Below are positions 1-5,709 of a stretch of 5,709 nt of DNA, piece by piece. Source of the stretch: Dehalococcoidia bacterium (lineage in GTDB: Bacteria; Chloroflexota; Dehalococcoidia; Lucifugimonadales; Lucifugimonadaceae); assembly GCA_002700125.1 (NCBI GenBank), contig PACM01000037.1:25291-30999 (forward strand), written 5' to 3'. Made by a program: the position numbers and the translations under genes. Under the pieces are notes generated by a model. That model was given only the letters and a program-made list of their open reading frames with translations, did no database searches and was not told the origin of the DNA. Within the stretch, counting starts at the first letter, position 1. Every line of letters starts with the position of its first letter.

Positions 1-21
1 AAAAGAAATATTTAACTCTAA

Positions 22-1017
22 CTAGTTACGCTCTCTAGATAGATCCCTAGTCATAAATTCTTTTATAGCAGTTTCAGGATCGTATTCTTGGTTGATTACT
101 TTATTTGTCATATTAGTTATAGGCATAGAAATATTATCTCTTTCGGAAATCATATTAACTATTCTAGTAGCTTCAACTCCTTCTACAGTGTACCCAGTCT
201 CCTTTTTAAATTGATCCACAGATTTTCCTGACCCTATGCTATAACCTAACTTCCAATTTCTACTGTGTGAACTGACGCACGTCGCAAAAAGATCTCCTAG
301 CCCTGATAACCCATAAAACGTATATTCTTTTGCTCCACGTCGCAATCCAAATCTTGTGATCTCTCTCAAACCGCGTGTTATAAAAGCTGATTTTGCATTG
401 TCTCCCAAATTTAATTTATCGATTATTCCACACCCAATAGCAATTATGTTTTTTAATGACCCACCAATTTCAGATCCGATAACATCATTTCCGCTATAGA
501 TTCTAAATAATGGACTAGAAAAAATATTTCTAAAAGAGTTTGCTTTGTTGATATCTTCAAAAGATAGTGAAGTTATAGCTGGGTTTCCAGAGATGATCTC
601 TGTAGCTAGGTTGGGTCCTGACAAAGTTCCTATCTGAGAACTGTCTAAATTCAATTCCTTTGCTAATGTGATTGATAAAGTATCTCCTGATTTTGAAAGA
701 CCTTTAGTTGCGCTAATTACGGTAATACCATCCATCGCCATTGTTTTTATATAGCCTATATTTTTTTCAATGGTATCACTTGGGACGGCAATAATTAGGA
801 CATCAGAACTTTCAAATTTTAAATCACCTAAATGTTCAAACTTGAGGTTTTTTGGTATTTCTAAACTGAAATCTTTAACCAACAGTACTCCAGATGCTTG
901 TGCCTCTTCACTCTTATCACGAGTTCTATAAATTAAACTCACATCGTTGCCAGCCCTACATATTAACATTGCCAAAGTTGAGCCCCAAGTTGTATTTCCA
1001 AGAATTTTAATGTTCAT
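22..1017 (-). CDS. gpsA: NAD(P)H-dependent glycerol-3-phosphate dehydrogenase
   Basis: Cytosolic enzyme that reduces dihydroxyacetone phosphate to sn-glycerol 3-phosphate, the backbone of phospholipids and the acceptor used by PlsY, encoded just upstream. The 331-residue product has the usual family length. Seen in order: a Rossmann N-terminus with glycine loop GNTTWG (residues 7-12), AVPS (77-80), ATKGL (103-107), LSGPN (132-136), GGSLKN with the presumed catalytic Lys189, LGDNAK (204-209), ITRGL (213-217), GLSGLGDL (236-243), SRN (252-254) and TVEGVEA (277-283). The start at 1017 is chosen because the family N-terminus begins there and its ATG overlaps the plsY TGA as ATGA. The frame stays open upstream to 1194, but those 59 codons lie inside plsY and look non-native. 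There is no Shine-Dalgarno, so coupling to plsY is likely. Odd point: the middle glycine of the usual GxGxxG loop is Thr9. Downstream, positions 1-21 hold no visible terminator. Confidence 0.96.
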   Translation of the reverse strand: MNIKILGNTTWGSTLAMLICRAGNDVSLIYRTRDKSEEAQASGVLLVKDFSLEIPKNLKFEHLGDLKFESSDVLIIAVPSDTIEKNIGYIKTMAMDGITVISATKGLSKSGDTLSITLAKELNLDSSQIGTLSGPNLATEIISGNPAITSLSFEDINKANSFRNIFSSPLFRIYSGNDVIGSEIGGSLKNIIAIGCGIIDKLNLGDNAKSAFITRGLREITRFGLRRGAKEYTFYGLSGLGDLFATCVSSHSRNWKLGYSIGSGKSVDQFKKETGYTVEGVEATRIVNMISERDNISMPITNMTNKVINQEYDPETAIKEFMTRDLSRERN

Positions 1018-1646
1018 TTTTTTTGATTGAAACTTATTTTGTTTTCTTTCCCGTCTATCAATCTTTTTATATTTTCTTTGTGTTTCAGCATTATCACTGT
1101 TACTGCAGGCACTATATAGATCAAATCGATAAAATTTGCCCCCAGAACACCCATTAATGAGAATACTAACAGGGAAACGATGGACATAATACATCCAATT
1201 ATAGACCCCAGTGAAACAAGTCTCGTTAGTACTACTATTAGAAAAAAAGAAGTAATAGCAACTATGCCAGATGGTATGAATAGTACAAATAAAGGACCAA
1301 CGCCCGTTGCTACTCCCTTTCCACCTTTAAACTTATGGAAAATCGGAAAACAGTGACCAACTATTGCTAAAAATCCACAAAGGTGCGGTATGAATGTTAT
1401 TGTTGAATACTGCATATTGTTAATAATAAGTAACGGTACTGTAGATTTTGTAATATCAAGGAATAACACAAGAAAGCCGTAAGCGGACCCCACGTTTCTA
1501 AGAACGTTAGTTGCACCAGTATTTCCACTCCCTTGTTTAGTGATATCAATTCCCTTTGCAAGTCTGCTAATGATTGTCCCGAACGATATTGATCCAAGCA
1601 AGTAGCAGATCAATCCGTATATAAATAAAGCGGTTAGGTCATTCAT
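1014..1646 (-). CDS. plsY: acyl-phosphate:glycerol-3-phosphate acyltransferase
   Basis: Integral membrane acyltransferase that moves the acyl group from acyl-phosphate to position 1 of glycerol 3-phosphate, giving lysophosphatidic acid, the first step of phospholipid synthesis in most bacteria. The 210-residue product is strongly hydrophobic, with several membrane segments (about 5-27, 53-75, 83-103, 117-140, 144-165 and 170-187). All three family motifs are visible: GSGNTGATNVLR (39-50), the phosphate-loop-like KFKGGKGVAT (105-114) after GHCFP (97-101), and HKENIKRLIDGKE near the C-terminus (189-201). The start ATG overlaps the der TGA as ATGA and its stop overlaps the gpsA ATG in the same way, so translation is probably coupled on both sides. 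Its acceptor substrate is the product of gpsA, the next gene. The last codons form a run of eight A just before TGA (see separate entry). Family assignment is secure from the motifs. Confidence 0.96.
   Translation of the reverse strand: MNDLTALFIYGLICYLLGSISFGTIISRLAKGIDITKQGSGNTGATNVLRNVGSAYGFLVLFLDITKSTVPLLIINNMQYSTITFIPHLCGFLAIVGHCFPIFHKFKGGKGVATGVGPLFVLFIPSGIVAITSFFLIVVLTRLVSLGSIIGCIMSIVSLLVFSLMGVLGANFIDLIYIVPAVTVIMLKHKENIKRLIDGKENKISFNQKK
1017..1023 (-). other. A AAA AAA slippery heptamer at the plsY/gpsA junction
   Basis: On the minus strand plsY ends CAA AAA AAA TGA, a run of eight A (1024-1017) whose last seven form the heptamer A AAA AAA in the phase required for -1 ribosomal slippage. 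The TGA follows directly. gpsA is in the -1 frame relative to plsY, and its ATG uses the last A of the run, so a slip would continue straight into the full GpsA protein and give a fusion of about 541 residues. No downstream stimulatory hairpin or upstream Shine-Dalgarno stimulator is evident, and A runs are common in AT-rich DNA. The motif is directly visible; any function is inference. Confidence 0.4.
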
Positions 1647-2932
1647 GATTCAGATATCTCTAATTGCAGAGGAACGCCTTTAAGATCGAAGATATTTCTC
1701 AATCCGTTTTCAATGTAACGTTTGTATGAGAAATGAAGTAGGTCAGAATTTTTGAATTTTATCTGAATTTTTGGAGGATGTGAGCCTATTTGCTTAGCAG
1801 ATACTGGGTATACTCGTTTTTTTCCTTTTGATGGAGGTATATTTTCACTTATCAGGCTTACTACATTTTTCCACAACTCATCTGAGTCAAACTCTTGACG
1901 GTAACGGGCGTTGATTTTTACTAATTCGGAGAACATATTTTCTATTCCACGATTAAGAGTGGCAGAAGTATAAACAACTGGTATTCCACGAAAAAATTTC
2001 AGCTTTTCTATAATATCTTTTTCGTTAATCTGCTTTTTATCTACCTGATCTACCTTGTTCATTACTACTACGCAGCCATTACCGCTATCTCTTATTAATC
2101 CTGCTATGTGCTGGTCTTGTGCTGTCACTTGTTCTGTACAGTCGATTACTAATACCGACAAGCTACAATCTGCTATAGCTTTAACAGTTCTTAGTACGCT
2201 ATAGTACTCGATCTCTTTGCCAATTTTCCCTTTTCTTCTTATTCCTGCGGTATCAACAATTGTATAATTTTCGTTGTTGTGAACAATATCAGCATCTATT
2301 GAATCCCTAGTTGTCCCAGGAACAGAATCTACAATTGATTTAGAATCTCCCAAGATGTAATTGAAAAGAGAAGACTTACCAACATTTGGCCTCCCAACGA
2401 GAGAAAACTTGATTAAGTCTTCAGTTTGAATTTTTGGGCTAAAAAGGTGTTTTAAAGAATCCATTAATTCATAGATACCATTGCCGTGATAAGCACTTAT
2501 TTTAATACCTTCTCCTAATCCTAAGTCGTAGAATTCTTCTAAGCCACTTTCCCTTTCTACGTTATCTACCTTGTTCAAAATTAGAGATATCTCTTTATTG
2601 AATTTTCTAATGGCATTAAGAATGCTGATGTCTTGATTTGTTATTCCCGAAGTTGCGTCTACGACGAACAGGACATGACTAGCCTCCTCGATTGAATCAA
2701 AGCTCATCATCGACACTTTCTCTGTCATCTCATCTAATGGATGTTGATCTATACCACCTGAATCAACCAGTATGAATTGTTTATCATTCCAGAAACAATT
2801 CGTTTGGATGATATCCCTGGTTGTTCCTGGTATATGACTAACGATAGATTTTCTCTGCCCGATCATTCTATTGAAAAGAGTTGATTTGCCCACGTTCGGA
2901 CGTCCGCATATTGTTATAATTGGAGTACTCAT
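1643..2932 (-). CDS. der: ribosome assembly GTPase Der (EngA), two tandem G domains
   Basis: Essential double-GTPase that acts in maturation of the 50S ribosomal subunit. At 429 residues it is near the short end for the family but complete. First G domain: GRPNVGKST (10-18), PGTTRD (35-40), DSGG (57-60), NKVD (120-123), SA (146-147). Second G domain: GRPNVGKSS (180-188), PGTTRD (205-210), DTAGIRRKGK (227-236), NKVD (292-295), SA (323-324). The C-terminal KH-like domain starts at about 345 and contains SHPPKIQIKFK (384-394) and LLHFSYKRYIENGLR (398-412). Every nucleotide-binding motif of both domains is intact. The ATG at 2932 gives the standard N-terminus. It lies 9 bases after the argF stop, with no convincing Shine-Dalgarno in between. 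The 3' end overlaps plsY by four bases (ATGA). The der-plsY-gpsA linkage suggests co-expression of ribosome assembly and membrane lipid genes with growth. Confidence 0.97.
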   Translation of the reverse strand: MSTPIITICGRPNVGKSTLFNRMIGQRKSIVSHIPGTTRDIIQTNCFWNDKQFILVDSGGIDQHPLDEMTEKVSMMSFDSIEEASHVLFVVDATSGITNQDISILNAIRKFNKEISLILNKVDNVERESGLEEFYDLGLGEGIKISAYHGNGIYELMDSLKHLFSPKIQTEDLIKFSLVGRPNVGKSSLFNYILGDSKSIVDSVPGTTRDSIDADIVHNNENYTIVDTAGIRRKGKIGKEIEYYSVLRTVKAIADCSLSVLVIDCTEQVTAQDQHIAGLIRDSGNGCVVVMNKVDQVDKKQINEKDIIEKLKFFRGIPVVYTSATLNRGIENMFSELVKINARYRQEFDSDELWKNVVSLISENIPPSKGKKRVYPVSAKQIGSHPPKIQIKFKNSDLLHFSYKRYIENGLRNIFDLKGVPLQLEISES

Positions 2933-2941
2933 TTGAAAGTG

Positions 2942-3871
2942 TCAATCAGAAAAAATGTAGTGGATAATTCCAGCCTGACCCCATGTTCTATTTTCTGCTT
3001 GATCGAACACGATAGATTGAGGGTGATCCAGTAATCCTTCTGATATTTCTTCTCCATGATTTGCAGGAAGATCGTGCATAAATTTGCCTGACGAATTGGT
3101 TAATATTTCTTCGGTAATCTGGAATTCTTTAAACTTTTCAAGCCTGTCCTTTTTTTCTGATTCTTGACCCATGCTAGTCCATACATCAGTATAGATAAAA
3201 TCTGTTTCGGCAGTAGCTTTTTTAAGATCTCTTTCAAGAATAAATTGACCATTACTTTTACTGTTATATTTATTAATTTGATCCATTTGATCCTCTTGAA
3301 TTTCAAATCCTTGAGGAACGCAATGAATGAAAGTGCCTCCTAATAATGAAAATGCTTTTGCGAGGCTAGTAGCGACATTGTTTCCATCACCAACAAAAGT
3401 TAACTTCACTTCTTCTAAGCTCGTATCTATATTTTCAGTAATTGTAAGTAAATCACCTAAGGCCTGACACGGATGCTCTTGATCACTTAAAGCATTAATA
3501 ACTGGCACAGAACTATTATCTGCAAATTCTTCAATTGTTTCATGCTTGAATGTTCTTAGTATTATCAAGTCACTCATTTTAGATACGACCTTTGCCATAT
3601 CCGCAATCCTTTCTCTCTGTCCCATGCCTACCTCTTCAGGTGAAAAATATATAGGGTCGAATCCAAGGATATTCAACGCTTTAAAAAAACTTAACTTTGT
3701 TCTTAAAGAAGGTTTTTCAAAAATCAAAATCCCTGTTTTATCATTGTGAGAATCTCTCTTTCTGATACTGGCTCTAACAACTTTACCAGATTTAAAATTT
3801 GTAGATATTGCAATGATGCGCAGAATCTGATCCTTGCTAAAATCATCTATATTTATAAAGTTTTTTTTCAT
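2942..3871 (-). CDS. argF: ornithine carbamoyltransferase family protein with HDLP in place of HCLP
   Basis: Predicted cytosolic enzyme forming citrulline from ornithine and carbamoyl phosphate in arginine synthesis; family members act as trimers. The 309-residue product has the usual length. Carbamoyl-phosphate motifs: FEKPSLRTK (51-59, usually S-T/L-R-T-R), LRTF with Arg106, EHPCQ (132-136), and Arg295 in QAENR (291-295). Ornithine-side motifs: VGDGNNVATS (160-169) and DVWTSMGQE (229-237), the SMG loop that separates ornithine from aspartate enzymes. The striking departure is MHDLPA (265-270), where the active-site Cys of HCLP is Asp267; this codon (3073-3071, GAT) differs from both Cys codons at two bases, so one sequencing error cannot explain it. 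The start codon overlaps the argS stop by one base (TAATG), with a weak AGAGA upstream. A related carbamoyltransferase acting on another amine remains possible. Family is secure; exact substrate is less so. Confidence 0.9.
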   Translation of the reverse strand: MKKNFINIDDFSKDQILRIIAISTNFKSGKVVRASIRKRDSHNDKTGILIFEKPSLRTKLSFFKALNILGFDPIYFSPEEVGMGQRERIADMAKVVSKMSDLIILRTFKHETIEEFADNSSVPVINALSDQEHPCQALGDLLTITENIDTSLEEVKLTFVGDGNNVATSLAKAFSLLGGTFIHCVPQGFEIQEDQMDQINKYNSKSNGQFILERDLKKATAETDFIYTDVWTSMGQESEKKDRLEKFKEFQITEEILTNSSGKFMHDLPANHGEEISEGLLDHPQSIVFDQAENRTWGQAGIIHYIFSD

Positions 3872-5544
3872 TACATTTTCTCTGGAGATTCCATCTCCAT
3901 TAAGTTCAATAAATTCGATAGCGTTATTTTAGATGCTTTAACGAGTAATAATCTACTTTTAGTCATTTCTATATTTTTTATATCTTCATCAATTACTCTA
4001 TTGTTTTCATAAAATTTATGTATTAACTGAGAAAGTTCCAAGGCGTATGCAGGTAGTTCTTGAACTTGCAAGGTGTATGAAACTCTGTTAAGTAACTCTG
4101 GGTATTCTAATAATTTTTTTATCAAAATTATTTCACCTGGTGTCGAAAGCAAATTAGGGTCAGCATCGGTAATTGATATGTCAAAATATATTGACGATCT
4201 TAATATAGAGCTCATCCTAGCATGAGCATATTGAATGTAAAAAACAGGATTCTCAGAAGATTTTTTTCTAAAAATATTAATATCTATTTCCATCTGACTT
4301 TCTGATGATCTATTCAAAAAACTGAACCTACAAGCATCACTTCCGATTTCATTTATTAAGTCTTTTATGAATATCGAGGTGCCTTCTCTTTTGCTAAACC
4401 TTGCTGCACCATCAATATCTTTAAGTGATACAATTTGATTAAGTAATACTGTCAATCTACTCGATTCAATCCCTAATTTCTCTAGAACTAATTTCATTCT
4501 TTTAACGTGCCCGTGATGATCTGCACCCCATACATCAATTCCTTCGTCAAATTTTCTTTCTTCAAACTTATTCCTGTGATATGCGATATCTGTAGCAAAG
4601 TATGTTGGCTTTTTATCAATACTTTTTATCAATACATTATCTCTTTCATCACCTAACTCTTTAGTCTTTATCCACAGAGCTCCATCTTTTTCATAAGTCA
4701 GATTTGAATCTTTCAATTTTGTGAGAGTTTCATCTAAATAATTCGATTTAATTAAACTAGACTCATAAAACCAATTATCGTGATGGATGTTTAGATCAGA
4801 TAGATCTGACTTTATCATTTCTATACAGATTTCCATTCCTCTTTTTGTAATCAGTGAGAATAAATCTTTTGAGATACTATCTAAATCTTCATCTTTGAAT
4901 TCTTTAGCAATTGTTAATGCAATTTCTTTTATATCGTCTCCCTTATAATGATTTTCTCCTAGTGAGAATTTGTCCCCTTTTATTTCTTTCATTCTTTCTA
5001 ATAAAGATTTTCCGAAATTATTCATTTGGTTTCCGGCATCATTGACATAATATTCCCGGATTACATTATAATTTTGACTCTGGAGAACATTCGATAATGT
5101 GCTTCCTATGATAGCCCCTCGCATATGCCCTAGATGTAATCTACCTGTGGGGTTAACGCTAACAAATTCGACTTGAATATTTTTAGATGAAACTTCAGCT
5201 TTTGAACCGTACTTCTCTTTATCCTTTAGTACTTTCAATAATTGTTTCTCGATCCACTCCTGACTTAATTTAAAATTTAAGAATCCAGGCGGTTCTACAG
5301 AGCATAATTCTATTTCTTTCAATTTGGGTATAGCGTTATTTATAGCCTCTGCTATTTTTATTGGATTTTGGTCTAAAGTTTTTGCTAACTGCAGAGGTAA
5401 GCTTGTAGCGTAATCCCCAAATGCAATATTTTTTGGTTTTTCAATTATAAAATTTGGCAAATTTTCTTTTTGAAAATTCTTATCTTTAAATGCTGCCAAA
5501 GAGGCAGATTCAACTGTTTTATGTAAAATTTCAGAAATAAGCAT
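3871..5544 (-). CDS. argS: arginyl-tRNA synthetase
   Basis: Class I aminoacyl-tRNA synthetase that charges tRNA-Arg with arginine in the cytosol, using ATP. At 557 residues it has normal length. The N-terminal tRNA-recognition (Add-1) domain covers about 1-95, including FGDYAT (42-47). The catalytic Rossmann domain starts at VEFVSVNPTG (125-134), followed by the HIGH signature as HLGH (137-140). YYVNDAGNQM (165-174), DVWGADHHGHVKRMK (337-351) and the KMSKS-equivalent RFSKREG (382-388) follow. The alpha-helical anticodon-binding DALR domain begins near ENPVFYIQYAHAR (431-443) and runs to the C-terminus, ending in the family-typical PEKM. The ATG at 5544 is supported by the family-like N-terminus and by the promoter immediately upstream. 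No Shine-Dalgarno precedes it. It is the first gene of the minus-strand operon and overlaps argF by one base. Neighbouring argF makes this an arginine supply-and-use pair. Confidence 0.97.
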   Translation of the reverse strand: MLISEILHKTVESASLAAFKDKNFQKENLPNFIIEKPKNIAFGDYATSLPLQLAKTLDQNPIKIAEAINNAIPKLKEIELCSVEPPGFLNFKLSQEWIEKQLLKVLKDKEKYGSKAEVSSKNIQVEFVSVNPTGRLHLGHMRGAIIGSTLSNVLQSQNYNVIREYYVNDAGNQMNNFGKSLLERMKEIKGDKFSLGENHYKGDDIKEIALTIAKEFKDEDLDSISKDLFSLITKRGMEICIEMIKSDLSDLNIHHDNWFYESSLIKSNYLDETLTKLKDSNLTYEKDGALWIKTKELGDERDNVLIKSIDKKPTYFATDIAYHRNKFEERKFDEGIDVWGADHHGHVKRMKLVLEKLGIESSRLTVLLNQIVSLKDIDGAARFSKREGTSIFIKDLINEIGSDACRFSFLNRSSESQMEIDINIFRKKSSENPVFYIQYAHARMSSILRSSIYFDISITDADPNLLSTPGEIILIKKLLEYPELLNRVSYTLQVQELPAYALELSQLIHKFYENNRVIDEDIKNIEMTKSRLLLVKASKITLSNLLNLMEMESPEKM

Positions 5545-5553
5545 TAATATCTT

Positions 5554-5583
5554 AGTATAGATTTTTATGTAAACGAGTTACAA
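5554..5583 (-). promoter_or_regulatory. predicted sigma70-type promoter of the argS operon
   Basis: In the divergent spacer, read on the minus strand, TTGTAA (5583-5578, four of six matches to TTGACA) lies 18 bases before TATACT (5559-5554, five of six matches to TATAAT). Transcription would begin around 5548-5545, leaving roughly zero to three untranslated bases before the argS ATG at 5544. The operon mRNA would then be essentially leaderless, which agrees with the absence of a Shine-Dalgarno before argS and leaves no room for a T-box or other leader control. No better promoter is visible between the argS start and 5610. This is a prediction by eye only. Confidence 0.5.
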
Positions 5584-5599
5584 CCTTATTTAAAGCTAA

Positions 5600-5604
5600 A
5601 AGGA
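5600..5604 (+). promoter_or_regulatory. Shine-Dalgarno AAGGA of the plus-strand gene
   Basis: AAGGA sits six bases before the ATG at 5611, a standard match and spacing for ribosome binding. It is the only convincing Shine-Dalgarno in the window and is what decides the start of the plus-strand reading frame. It shows that this organism does use such sites, although the minus-strand operon genes mostly lack them. Confidence 0.75.
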
Positions 5605-5610
5605 ATATTT

Positions 5611-5709
5611 ATGAAAAATAATATACACGACTACCTAAAAGAGAAATATAACTTTCAAGAGTCTGAACTGAATTATATTCTTGCGAGAGTTGAAGAATTG
5701 AATCATTCT
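5611..5709 (+). CDS. N-terminal fragment of an unrecognised protein, cut by the window edge
   Basis: An open frame of 33 codons begins at an ATG with a well-placed AAGGA ribosome binding site and runs without a stop to the last base, so the gene is partial. The visible residues start MKNNIHDYLKEKYNF and continue with a charged, probably helical stretch containing ELNYILARVEEL (residues 19-30). There is no signal peptide or membrane segment in this part, and it looks cytosolic. It is divergent from argS across a 66-base spacer. I do not recognise the family and give no function. That it is a real gene rests on the ribosome binding site, the divergent layout and the unbroken frame; the short length limits certainty. 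Confidence 0.7.
   Translation, partial: MKNNIHDYLKEKYNFQESELNYILARVEELNHS

Larger units (their letters stand above)
5545..5610. promoter_or_regulatory. 66-base divergent intergenic region
   Basis: This AT-rich spacer separates the two divergently oriented start codons (argS minus, unknown gene plus) and must carry start signals for both unless transcripts enter from outside. The minus-strand promoter described separately is good. On the plus strand I see only weak -10-like sequences (for example TATTTA at 5587-5592, without a fair -35). No clear operator palindrome, such as an ARG-box pair, could be assigned. Confidence 0.6.

Noticed and set aside
19..28. Ten-base palindrome TAACTAGTTA at the gpsA stop codon
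   Set aside because: It has no loop and is too short and AT-rich to act as a terminator; it is expected by chance in such DNA.
1018..1194. A 59-codon N-terminal extension of gpsA from an upstream ATG at 1194
   Set aside because: It lies wholly within the plsY coding region in another frame, resembles no GpsA N-terminus, and the ATG at 1017 gives the standard start.
1397..1597. 66-codon minus-strand open frame inside plsY
   Set aside because: It is an out-of-frame shadow of plsY, whose own motifs (GSGNTGATNVLR) are encoded across this stretch in the true frame.
3100..3306. 68-codon minus-strand open frame inside argF
   Set aside because: It is a shadow in another frame of a well-supported gene, lysine-rich from A-rich codons, with no ribosome binding site.
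3546..4012. Two plus-strand open frames (3546-3749 and 3746-4012) opposite argF and the 3' end of argS
   Set aside because: Both are antisense to conserved coding sequence, lack start signals, and their products look like reverse-complement noise.
5545..5610. T-box riboswitch or ARG-box operator control of the argS-argF operon
   Set aside because: The predicted leader is almost zero bases long and no matching palindromic operator can be made out in the spacer.
1..5709. A hidden defence system, mobile element or CRISPR array
   Set aside because: Nearly every base is accounted for by five conserved housekeeping genes; no direct repeats, terminal inverted repeats or transposase-like frames were seen.

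Overview
The window is a compact piece of an AT-rich bacterial chromosome (about one third G+C on a line counted by eye). It carries five complete housekeeping genes on the minus strand and the first 33 codons of a sixth gene on the plus strand. I see no mobile element, CRISPR array, tRNA, rRNA or phage gene. The order argS-argF-der-plsY-gpsA, with der, plsY and gpsA contiguous, together with the Thr-containing glycine loop of GpsA, made me think of Chloroflexota, perhaps a streamlined marine lineage. That is a low-confidence recollection and no marker gene here settles it.

Layout in transcription order on the minus strand: argS (5544-3871), argF (3871-2942), der (2932-1643), plsY (1646-1014) and gpsA (1017-22). 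argS/argF share one base (TAATG), der/plsY and plsY/gpsA each share four bases (ATGA), and argF/der are 9 bases apart. This is almost certainly one operon with translational coupling. The only real non-coding stretch is the 66-base divergent spacer 5545-5610. It holds a good sigma70-type promoter for argS so close to the start codon that the mRNA would be nearly leaderless. It also holds a clear Shine-Dalgarno for the plus-strand gene starting at 5611, which runs off the window edge and which I do not recognise.

The operon joins two arginine genes (arginyl-tRNA synthetase and an ornithine carbamoyltransferase-family enzyme), a ribosome-assembly GTPase (Der), and two consecutive steps of phospholipid synthesis. 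GpsA makes sn-glycerol 3-phosphate and PlsY acylates it.

I found no new multi-gene system. The points most worth a second look are the Asp that replaces the active-site Cys of the HCLP motif in ArgF, a perfect A-AAA-AAA slippery heptamer abutting the plsY stop that would fuse PlsY to GpsA on a -1 shift, the altered glycine loop of GpsA, and the near-leaderless argS promoter.
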